DNA of 64,000 nucleotides from Idiomarina fontislapidosi (GTDB lineage Bacteria; Pseudomonadota; Gammaproteobacteria; Enterobacterales; Alteromonadaceae). Shown here piece by piece: positions 25,959-33,108 of the stretch. The stretch lies in NCBI RefSeq assembly GCF_003226255.1, contig NZ_QJST01000001.1, positions 455,467 through 519,466 of the forward strand. The letters run 5' to 3'. A program made the position numbers and the translations under genes. Position 1 is the first letter of the stretch. Every line of letters begins with the position of its first letter. Below the pieces are notes generated by a model. The model was not told the DNA's origin, ran no database searches, and saw only the letters and a program-made list of their open reading frames with translations.

Positions 25959-26870
25959 GTGAATCAAGCATGCAGTCGTGTAGCTATGGTGCGTCCACAT
26001 CATTTTCGCAGTAACGAACAAACTGCTGCCGATAATCGCTTTCAACGGTTAGATCCCGAGCGTGTTGATGCGGCGGTTAGCCGCTACGCACGCGAAGAAT
26101 TCGATGCGATGGTGGCACAGCTTAATCAACAGGGGATACGTGTTGAGGTATTTGAAGATACAACGACTGACACACCCGACTCTGTGTTCCCTAATAATTG
26201 GTTTACCAGCCACGCTGATGGCACTTTAGTCCTATACCCCATGCACTGCGCTAATCGACGCTTAGAGCGGCGTGCGGACATCATTGAACGCCTGCAACGC
26301 GATTACACAATAAGCCGTACCCTTGATCTAACGGCATTTGAATCTCAGGGGCTCAGTCTAGAGGGCACGGGCGCATTGGTATTTGATCCATTAAACGACG
26401 ACGTCTATGCAGTACGCTCACAACGAATGAGTGATGTCGTGCTCAAGCATCTTGCTGACCAACTCGGGTGTAACCCTGTCGTTATCGATGCGCATGATCG
26501 TGAAGGCGTGCCGATTTATCACACCAATGTGTTAATGAACGTAGGCCAACACATTGCTATGTACGCGCCCGAACTGGTGGCACCTGCGTATCGTGATGAT
26601 TTAGCTGAACGGCTTGCGCGAGGTAACCGCACGGTGATCACACTCAGCGCCACCCAAATTGAGGCGTTTGCTGGCAATGCGCTCGAGTTAATAGGGCGCG
26701 AAGGGCCCGTGCTGGTGCTCTCGCAGACCGCGGCGTCGGTATTAACCGTGCAACAAAAGGATCAACTTGCGCAAAAATCACGTATGCTGATATGTAACCT
26801 GCCTACGATAGAACTCGGAGGTGGGTCGGCGCGCTGCATGATAGCGCAGCTTAACTGGCAACCAAGATAG
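25959..26870 (+). CDS. ctlX: Citrulline utilization hydrolase CtlX
   Basis: A 303-residue member of the amidinotransferase/arginine deiminase fold with a GTG start after AAGGA. Characteristic pieces are VRPHHF near the N-terminus, PDSVFPNNWF (about 75), YHTNVLMNV with the active-site His (about 187) and GGGSARCM with the catalytic Cys near the C-terminus. CtlX is described as an enzyme of citrulline use; the precise reaction in this organism is inferred. Confidence 0.87.
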   Translation: MNQACSRVAMVRPHHFRSNEQTAADNRFQRLDPERVDAAVSRYAREEFDAMVAQLNQQGIRVEVFEDTTTDTPDSVFPNNWFTSHADGTLVLYPMHCANRRLERRADIIERLQRDYTISRTLDLTAFESQGLSLEGTGALVFDPLNDDVYAVRSQRMSDVVLKHLADQLGCNPVVIDAHDREGVPIYHTNVLMNVGQHIAMYAPELVAPAYRDDLAERLARGNRTVITLSATQIEAFAGNALELIGREGPVLVLSQTAASVLTVQQKDQLAQKSRMLICNLPTIELGGGSARCMIAQLNWQPR

Positions 26871-26877
26871 GAATGTT

Positions 26878-28521
26878 ATGGGCTCAAAGGCGATACCGTA
26901 TTATTACTTGTGTGGCGCATTAGTCGCCTTGTTACTCACCTATGTGCTGCCAACGTGGCCACTTAAAGTGGTGTTTGGCTGGACTTGTATTGCCTTAACC
27001 CTAATCGCCTCTGCTTATTGGCTGAACACCGCGCGGTTGTTCCGTAAAAAAGCCAACGGACGCATTCCATGGTACATCCGTTGGTCGCTGATCCCATTTT
27101 TAGTTGGAGTACGCGTTTACAACGCGATTGCACGGCGGCAAGACAATTTACCTGCGTTTCAGCAAGTCGCTGAGGGGATTTATGTAGGGCGCCGGTTGTT
27201 TAGCCGAGACATGGACACCCTAAAAGACGTGCCGATTAACGCGGTATTGGACGTCACTGCTGAATTTGATGCACTCGATTGGTCTGCTGAGCGTGCCGAA
27301 GTGAACTACTTAAACGTGCCTGTGCTTGACCATTTGGCACCGTCGCACGAGCAAATTCATCAAGCCCTACAATGGATACACGAACAACAGCGGCAAGGTC
27401 ATAATGTACTGATCCACTGTGCGCTGGGTCGTGGTCGCTCGGTGTTTATGGCTGCGGCTTACCTGCTGGCGCACAGTCACACCAAGAATATTGATGAAGT
27501 GATGGATAAGATACAGGGTGCGCGCGAAGTGGCGCGCCTGAATCACCAACAGAAAAAGGCACTGCAAAAATTTATCGATGAACACCAAGAATTAATGATC
27601 AAGCGCGCCTTTATTGTTGCTAATCCGGTATCGGGCGGTGGTAAGTGGAGTGACTATGAAAAGCCTTTGAAAGATACGCTTACGCCTTATTTTGAACTGA
27701 CGGTGATAGAGACAACCGAGGATAAAAACGGAACCGAGTGTGCGCGAGAAGCCCTTGAACAAGGCGCAGAACTGGTCATCGCCTGTGGTGGCGACGGGAC
27801 TTTGACCGAAGTCGCACGTGCGCTTATTGGGCACGATTGTAAAATGGCGATTGTGCCCATGGGCACGGCTAACTCACTAAGCCAGGTGCTGTGGGGGCTC
27901 AGTAGTAAACTGAGCCCGGTCGATGTCGCTTGCGAAACCATTATTGAGGGTCGCTGCCGTAAAATCGACTGCGGTTGGGTTAATGACCAGTTGATGCTGC
28001 TATGTGCCGGGGTAGGCTTTGAACAGCAGATGATCGAACAAGCCGATCGCAGTGCAAAAGATAAACTCGGTCAGCTCGCTTATATTCAAGGTTTGTGGCG
28101 CGCTCTGAGTGAGGATAAACAGCTGCAGTTACAGGTCACGATTGATGATGGTGAGACAGAAAGCTGGGAAACCGCCAGTTTGATTGTTGCCAATGCCGCA
28201 CCCATGACAACCTTGCTGGCGCAAGGCGATGGCGAACCGGTCATTGATGACGGCAAATTGGATGTGACTTGGCTCGATTCAGAGCAGGGCGAAAGCTCGC
28301 CAGTTAAAAGCTTAATTGAGCTGTTGTATGCCAGTATTACAGAAGACCAAGTCGGTATGAATACTCATCACACCCGTGTGAAGCGCATTCGGTTGGCGCG
28401 CTGCGATGGCGAAGCACTCGATTATGTCGTAGATGGCGAACCCTATTCGGCAGACGCGCTTGATATCAAAATCGACAAACATGCGCTGCAGATCTTGGTG
28501 CCCGACCGTATTGATTACTAA
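26878..28521 (+). CDS. Fusion of dual-specificity phosphatase and diacylglycerol/sphingosine kinase-like domains
   Basis: A 547-residue protein of three parts. Two or three N-terminal membrane helices (to about residue 70) come first. A cysteine phosphatase domain with signature HCALGRGRS (His180, Cys181) follows. Last is a lipid-kinase catalytic domain (from about 240) with NPVSGGG, the nucleotide motif CGGDGT (303-308) and PMGTANS. The kinase family phosphorylates diacylglycerol, long-chain bases or related lipids. Putting a lipid-phosphate phosphatase-like domain and a lipid kinase in one membrane protein suggests control of a lipid phosphate pool. It starts 7 bp after ctlX. Confidence 0.87.
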   Translation: MGSKAIPYYYLCGALVALLLTYVLPTWPLKVVFGWTCIALTLIASAYWLNTARLFRKKANGRIPWYIRWSLIPFLVGVRVYNAIARRQDNLPAFQQVAEGIYVGRRLFSRDMDTLKDVPINAVLDVTAEFDALDWSAERAEVNYLNVPVLDHLAPSHEQIHQALQWIHEQQRQGHNVLIHCALGRGRSVFMAAAYLLAHSHTKNIDEVMDKIQGAREVARLNHQQKKALQKFIDEHQELMIKRAFIVANPVSGGGKWSDYEKPLKDTLTPYFELTVIETTEDKNGTECAREALEQGAELVIACGGDGTLTEVARALIGHDCKMAIVPMGTANSLSQVLWGLSSKLSPVDVACETIIEGRCRKIDCGWVNDQLMLLCAGVGFEQQMIEQADRSAKDKLGQLAYIQGLWRALSEDKQLQLQVTIDDGETESWETASLIVANAAPMTTLLAQGDGEPVIDDGKLDVTWLDSEQGESSPVKSLIELLYASITEDQVGMNTHHTRVKRIRLARCDGEALDYVVDGEPYSADALDIKIDKHALQILVPDRIDY

Positions 28522-28642
28522 ATAATCGATCGCGGCAATCGAGCTAAAGCCCCCGTGATATAACGGTCATAAATCATACGAATGGAGCTGTGCGGTTCAG
28601 TTATGGTATACTGTGTACAAATTAATCAATATTAAGTGAGTT

Positions 28643-28954
28643 ATGATTGATTTCGTAGGCTGGTATAAGCAACCCGAACTAGAGGGCGTAAACCCCCGCA
28701 CCGCACACCGTGCAATTACCGTGGCAAAGTTCCGCGCTAAACTTTATCGCCGAGGCAGCTTTTTACTGCGCCAGTGTGCGTTGTTGTCTGTCGTCGCGGC
28801 ACTTTTGATTTTACCAAGCTGGCACCACTCAGTGATCAGTGCGGTGATTATCATTAGCTACCTTGGTTTAGCGAAATGGCTCAACATCCGTGCCTATCGC
28901 ACCTATGCCATACCGTTACTGCCACAAGCCGTGCAGGACGCATCCAAATATTAG
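28643..28954 (+). CDS. Small membrane protein of unknown function
   Basis: A 103-residue protein with a basic N-terminal half (IDFVGWYKQPELEG near the start, then HRAITVAKFRAKLYRRGSF) and two membrane segments (about 48-62 and 65-82). The ribosome site TAAGTGAG precedes the ATG. Relatives seem to occur in Alteromonadales, but I cannot name the family with confidence. Confidence 0.65.
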   Translation: MIDFVGWYKQPELEGVNPRTAHRAITVAKFRAKLYRRGSFLLRQCALLSVVAALLILPSWHHSVISAVIIISYLGLAKWLNIRAYRTYAIPLLPQAVQDASKY

Positions 28955-28966
28955 GCACGCAGTGCA

Positions 28967-29611
28967 TTAACCGCAGCAGGTCGAAATATCGGTTTTCTCG
29001 CCCGCTTTAACCGCATGGGCGTCTTTGATAATCCTCAGCGCTGAACGTAATACAATGATCGCGATGACCGTGGCTATCAGTAAATCTGGCCACGCCTTGT
29101 TAATCGCGCTCACCATCCATGCTGACAGAATGACACCTGCGTTCATCAGCATATCGTTACGCGAGCAAATCCAACTGGCGCGGATATTAATATCGCCATT
29201 GCGAGAGCTATACAGCAGAGCAAAACAAATGACGTTTACCATTAATGCTAAGCCGGCAACCCATAACATCATGTTGGCATTAGGTTCGCTGCCCCAAATC
29301 AAACGCTGTGCGACATCACCGAGCACCAACAGAGCAAGGGCGGTTTGTAATATGCCATTAAAAATAGCCGCATTTGCCTTGTATTTTATCGCCTTACCCA
29401 CGGCATACAAACTCACCGCATAAACTAAGGTATCGGCAAGCATATCCAGTGAGTCAGCAATCAAACCGCTGGATTCAGCTATCCAGCCCGCAATAAACTC
29501 AACAAAAAACATCACGCCGTTAAGCACCAATACGGTCCAAAGAAGGCGTTTTTGGGCGCTATCCATTTGCGCCTGTGTATCCGAGGCTCCGCCACCGCAG
29601 CATGAAGACAT
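28967..29611 (-). CDS. Cation diffusion facilitator-like transporter
   Basis: 214 residues from the Met at 29611. The protein has about six membrane helices and the CDF pattern of paired acidic residues in helix II (DSLDMLAD) and helix V (NDMLMN). Unusual Cys motifs occur at both ends: SSCCGGG right after the start and STCCG at the stop. They suggest cytosolic metal binding before transport, with zinc, cadmium or a thiophilic metal as likely substrate. The longer frame adds 10 residues. It is convergent with the small membrane gene at 28643. Confidence 0.8.
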   Translation of the reverse strand: MSSCCGGGASDTQAQMDSAQKRLLWTVLVLNGVMFFVEFIAGWIAESSGLIADSLDMLADTLVYAVSLYAVGKAIKYKANAAIFNGILQTALALLVLGDVAQRLIWGSEPNANMMLWVAGLALMVNVICFALLYSSRNGDINIRASWICSRNDMLMNAGVILSAWMVSAINKAWPDLLIATVIAIIVLRSALRIIKDAHAVKAGEKTDISTCCG

Positions 29612-29736
29612 GTGAACATCCGTTAGTAAAAATCTTGCCACAATTGTATCAAAAAGCGGTGAGGGAAGGGTGCCTTATTGCGGTGAAACAGGTACATTAT
29701 GACTGAAGATAACTGCACCGATAATAACAATAACGT

Positions 29737-30165
29737 ATGAAACAAAATAAATTTCGATTTAGTCACAAACAGCGAACAACTCGTTACCTCATCTCTGCCA
29801 GCATGTTATTGCTCGGGATTAGCATCATGTATTTATATGATGACTGGACATTTTTAAGTGGGCTTATCGGTGTCAGTATGTTTCCGCTTTACCCCCTTTA
29901 TCTAAAGGCTCAGCGTCCAGAAACTATAAAAAACATGCTGTACTTACTCGAAGTGCGTGGTGATAACTTACGTGTAGGAATGGAGCAGATCCCAATAGAT
30001 AAATTAAAACGCGTGGCAGTAGGACCTTTTGATAAAGACTACGCTGTTTTACAGTTTCCGTATAACCCAATGTATCAAATCGACTACAGCTTTCCGATAC
30101 AACAAATGGATGATGTCCGAGCGTGGTTTCGTGTCGAAGTACCTGATGTGGAATTAATCGAGTAA
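29737..30165 (+). CDS. Membrane protein of unknown function
   Basis: A 142-residue protein with two adjacent membrane segments (about 17-55) and a C-terminal soluble domain of beta-strand character (LLEVRGDNLRVG, PIDKLKRVAVG), reminiscent of PH-like domains but not assignable. It ends 18 bp before the left repeat of the tRNA-Pro element. Before integration it must therefore have faced the tRNA-Pro gene tail to tail. Confidence 0.65.
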   Translation: MKQNKFRFSHKQRTTRYLISASMLLLGISIMYLYDDWTFLSGLIGVSMFPLYPLYLKAQRPETIKNMLYLLEVRGDNLRVGMEQIPIDKLKRVAVGPFDKDYAVLQFPYNPMYQIDYSFPIQQMDDVRAWFRVEVPDVELIE

Positions 30166-30183
30166 GAAAAGGTAAGAGAAGAA

Positions 30184-30231
30184 TTGGTCGGCGTGAGAGG
30201 ATTTGAACCTCCGACCCCTGACACCCCATGA
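30184..30231. repeat. attL-type 48-bp direct repeat (tRNA-Pro 3' fragment)
   Basis: Identical over 48 bp to 38086-38133; the flanking bases differ on both sides. It contains the tRNA-Pro 3' half, including the encoded CCA, but lacks the 5' half, so it is not a working tRNA. Confidence 0.95.
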
Positions 30232-30357
30232 AATCCATACCGCTCAATCGAAGTCCGCATGAACAAAGGGTTCAGCCCACTAAAAAAAAGGCTTTCAAGC
30301 TATTTATGGCTTCACTTGTTGTAGCTTTAAGTAACTAGAAATAACCGATTATTGCGT

Positions 30358-30410
30358 TATAATAGCCCCTAATCAGCCCCTCTTAATTTAAGGGGCTATC
30401 CAGAGGGGCT
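30358..30410 (+). promoter_or_regulatory. Integrase promoter -10 and AGCCCCT arm-type repeats
   Basis: TATAAT at 30358-30363 is followed directly by two direct copies of AGCCCCT (30364-30370, 30375-30381) and two inverted copies (30391-30397, 30404-30410), ending just before the integrase ATG. The block AGCCCCTAATCAGCCCCTC (30364-30382) recurs exactly at 37992-38010 near the other end. The position at both ends suggests integrase arm-binding sites, and the overlap with the transcription start suggests integrase autoregulation. Confidence 0.6.
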
Positions 30411-30414
30411 AGAA

Positions 30415-31800
30415 ATGAAAACTTCAATCACCACAGCACAAGCTAAAAAATTCGCTGATACAGCAGCACAGGATAAGGAGCTTTATTGCTCGAACATTGC
30501 TGGCTTTCACTTGCGAAAGAATAGTAAAGGCGCAAGCTGGCGCTTGAAGTACATGGACGCAACGAGGAAGCGCCGCCGCTTAACGATTGGTGGTTATCCA
30601 GCGTTACACCCTCAAGAGGCTGCACAAATAGCCATAGACTGGCGTACGAGCGTAGCAAAGGGAGAATCAGACCCGTTAGCCAAGCGTGACGAGTTAGCCG
30701 CTCAGAAGCGGTTAGAGGAGCAGAAGCAAGCACAGAATCAGTACAAACAAGCAGGACGCTTTTTTACTGATGTTTATGAGCCGCACCTAATCGACAATTA
30801 CCGAAGCGGTAAAGAAGTAGCTAGTAAGATTAGAAACTTCTCATTTTTGTTTGAACGCGACATGGACAAGATCACCGCGCACGATATAAACGCATGGTAT
30901 AGCAGAGCCACAAAAGCAGGGCTAAAGCGTCAAAGCATAATTGGTTACTTAGGTGCATTTAAGGCCATGCTCAATTTTGCGGCGGGTACGAAGAAAGGCG
31001 ATCAGAATAACAACCCAGTCATACAGTTTAACCCCCTTAGGGATTACTCATTACCGCGCCCGAATGTTCAAGAGCGAGAGCAGTTAAAACAACAGAAAGA
31101 GCGTTTACAAGCAAAGCGTGACATTTTCACGCCTGAAATTAGAACGGGGATAATGCGCGGGCTATCGCTTTATGCTGAACACTTGCGCCAGCAACGCCGC
31201 AGCAGCCGCAAGCATGGTAAACCGCATTTACCAGACCTTGATTTAGTGGCCTTTCCGCATTGGTTTATACCGTTCGCCCATATTGCCCGCTTAACAGGTA
31301 TGCGCCCAAGTGATATTCGATCACTACGCTGGGAGCAACTGACCTACAACCGCTTTAATAATGAAACTACGTTGACCTTTACGCCGCCGAAAACTGAGGA
31401 CAAAGGCATAGAGCCAATAGAAGTTAAATTTCCAGTAGCGGGCGAATTGCTGGAATTGCTCAACCAGTGGCGAGAGCAGCAAGGCAGCCCCAAAAGCGGC
31501 TTTATGTTCAAGTCAGACCGCACTGGCCAGCAGATAGAACGCAAAGCCTACTTGAAGCATTGGAAGCACGTTAAAGAGAAAGGCGGGCTTCCTTATGATC
31601 TCGATTTTTATGCGTTCCGTCATAACTTCATTTCAACGCTAGTGAAGCAGAACTACCGCCCACTAAGAATAGCCAAGCTTGTAGGCCATGCTGACGAATC
31701 GATGATCATAAAGCACTACTTCCATACTGATAACGAGGATATGACAGAACTAGCCAGCATAGCGGCTCAAAGCTGGGCTAAAGCTGCAGGGGGTGAATGA
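30415..31800 (+). CDS. int: Tyrosine site-specific integrase
   Basis: A 461-residue P4-type integrase. A DUF4102-like N-terminal arm-binding domain (TIGGYPALHPQEA about 60) is followed by a SAM-like core-binding region and the catalytic domain. Visible catalytic residues are Arg297 (TGMRPSDIR), Arg402 and His403 (FYAFRHNF), His425 (VGHADES) and nucleophile Tyr435 (KHYFH). The first His of the usual HxxR box is replaced by Tyr399. It catalyses insertion and excision at tRNA-Pro. Its stop overlaps the next start by 4 bp. Confidence 0.95.
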   Translation: MKTSITTAQAKKFADTAAQDKELYCSNIAGFHLRKNSKGASWRLKYMDATRKRRRLTIGGYPALHPQEAAQIAIDWRTSVAKGESDPLAKRDELAAQKRLEEQKQAQNQYKQAGRFFTDVYEPHLIDNYRSGKEVASKIRNFSFLFERDMDKITAHDINAWYSRATKAGLKRQSIIGYLGAFKAMLNFAAGTKKGDQNNNPVIQFNPLRDYSLPRPNVQEREQLKQQKERLQAKRDIFTPEIRTGIMRGLSLYAEHLRQQRRSSRKHGKPHLPDLDLVAFPHWFIPFAHIARLTGMRPSDIRSLRWEQLTYNRFNNETTLTFTPPKTEDKGIEPIEVKFPVAGELLELLNQWREQQGSPKSGFMFKSDRTGQQIERKAYLKHWKHVKEKGGLPYDLDFYAFRHNFISTLVKQNYRPLRIAKLVGHADESMIIKHYFHTDNEDMTELASIAAQSWAKAAGGE

Positions 31801-32561
31801 TGAAGATTAAAAAGCCAAACAATGACGGCGCTTATAAATTCGGCTCAAAGAAAGACCCGAAAAAGTTTGATGGTCACGTAGTTACGTACACAGCCAGTTA
31901 CGGTACTGACACTTCAAAGCTAACTGTAGAGCAGCAAAAGGAATATTTTGATTCACTAAAGGCCGCAGCACCAGATCTATTAAAGCAATACGAACAGACG
32001 ATTGAAACGAAACGTACTCAGGGAATAGACCTAGAGCCTAGCCTAACTGAATATGAAGAACGGTATTTTAAGCCAGTATTGGAAGATCTGAGCGTACCTA
32101 TCCCGAGTAATCTAGGTTTTTACCTTTCAGAGCTGGCGCTCATTGAATGGAAACAGAACTTCCCGCATGACGAATGGGAACGAGCAAAAAGCATGGCTGA
32201 AACGGCTTGCAAGGGATTATCAGCAATCAACGGAGCAAGAGCAGCCATTAGCGCAAACAACTACCAGCAAGCTCTAGTGTTTATGGCTCAGGCAGGACAT
32301 CATGCCGTTACATTGCGAACGCAGATAATGGAGCGTGGCTATAGGCGGGGTGAAGAAAAAACAGAGGGCTTAACCAAAGGTAACTTCAAATACAGTCCTG
32401 AACAAAAAGAGCAAGCCCAAGAACTCATGCAAAAATTAGTAGATGGCGGCAAAAATTACTCAGATGCCGCGCGAATAGCATCCAATAGACTAGACATTCC
32501 TGCAGACACACTGACTGATTGGCGAAAGAATAGGACTATTATCGTAGTCAAACCCTTTTAA
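31797..32561 (+). CDS. Element-encoded protein of unknown function
   Basis: A 254-residue hydrophilic protein overlapping the integrase stop by 4 bp, so it is translationally coupled to it. The middle is helical. The C-terminus (about 220-245, NYSDAARIASNRLDIPADTLTDWRKN in two parts) looks like a helix-turn-helix of the kind found in transposase or regulator N-termini. It might bind element DNA, for example as an integration or excision helper. I do not recognise the family. Confidence 0.7.
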   Translation: MMKIKKPNNDGAYKFGSKKDPKKFDGHVVTYTASYGTDTSKLTVEQQKEYFDSLKAAAPDLLKQYEQTIETKRTQGIDLEPSLTEYEERYFKPVLEDLSVPIPSNLGFYLSELALIEWKQNFPHDEWERAKSMAETACKGLSAINGARAAISANNYQQALVFMAQAGHHAVTLRTQIMERGYRRGEEKTEGLTKGNFKYSPEQKEQAQELMQKLVDGGKNYSDAARIASNRLDIPADTLTDWRKNRTIIVVKPF

Positions 32562-32647
32562 AAAGTTGGAGTGTTCCGGTAAGCCACCCAAACCCAAAAA
32601 AAATACTTTGAGGCCTCTAGCAACAAACTGCACAAAGGGGCTTAATT

Positions 32648-32833
32648 ATGAACCAGCAGACCGACCTACTCAGACCTAACCAAGCGGCCGCATACCTAAA
32701 TATGCACCGCGTTACACTTCACCGCCTATCAGAGCGTGATCCTAACTTCCCTCGAAAAATTAAAGCTGGCGAGCGGCTTTGCTATTACCGCAAGTCTGAT
32801 TTAGACGCGTGGCTAAAAGATTGCGAGGTGTAG
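32648..32833 (+). CDS. AlpA-like excisionase/regulator
   Basis: A 61-residue MerR-type winged HTH protein: LLRPNQAAAYLNMHRVTLHR, then FPRKIKAG and RKSDLDAWL. This is the layout of AlpA/excisionase proteins that activate integrase or act as directionality factors. An AAAGGGG site precedes the ATG. It sits between the integrase and replication genes, as in P4-like satellites. Confidence 0.88.
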   Translation: MNQQTDLLRPNQAAAYLNMHRVTLHRLSERDPNFPRKIKAGERLCYYRKSDLDAWLKDCEV

Positions 32834-32835
32834 CC

Positions 32836-33108
32836 ATGAACGAGCAAAGCAATATACACAACACAAGCTTTACGGCTCAGCGCCAACGACTATTAGAATC
32901 ACTTAGAGAGCGTTCCCTAACAACGGTAGATTGCCGAAAAGAGCTAAACATTATCGCGCCAGCGCCCAGAATTTATGAGCTTAGGCACAATTACGGGCAT
33001 GAAATACTGACCGAACGAGTCACCGTTGCTGACGAGCAAGGGCGATTGCATAGACGAATAGCCCGTTATCACTTGATTAACGAAGCAAAGCGCGGGGGTG
33101 ATTTATGA
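32836..33108 (+). CDS. Small helix-turn-helix protein (HTH_39-like)
   Basis: 90 residues from the ATG at 32836, which has GAGGTG upstream; an earlier in-frame ATG overlaps alpA. The segment RQRLLESLRERSLTTVDCRKELNI, read in two parts, then APAPRIYELRHNYG and a basic, Arg-rich strand pair form a winged-HTH pattern typical of small phage and island proteins (PF14090-like). It probably regulates the replication gene that it overlaps by 4 bp. Confidence 0.75.
   Translation: MNEQSNIHNTSFTAQRQRLLESLRERSLTTVDCRKELNIIAPAPRIYELRHNYGHEILTERVTVADEQGRLHRRIARYHLINEAKRGGDL

Noticed and set aside
30185..30231. Second tRNA-Pro gene
   Set aside because: Only the 3' 47 bases are present; the 5' half and half of the anticodon arm are missing. 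It is the displaced end of the tRNA after integration.
30415..31800. Tyr399 in place of the box-II His as sign of a dead integrase
   Set aside because: Both catalytic Arg residues, the later His and the Tyr nucleophile are intact, and this position varies among working P4-type integrases.
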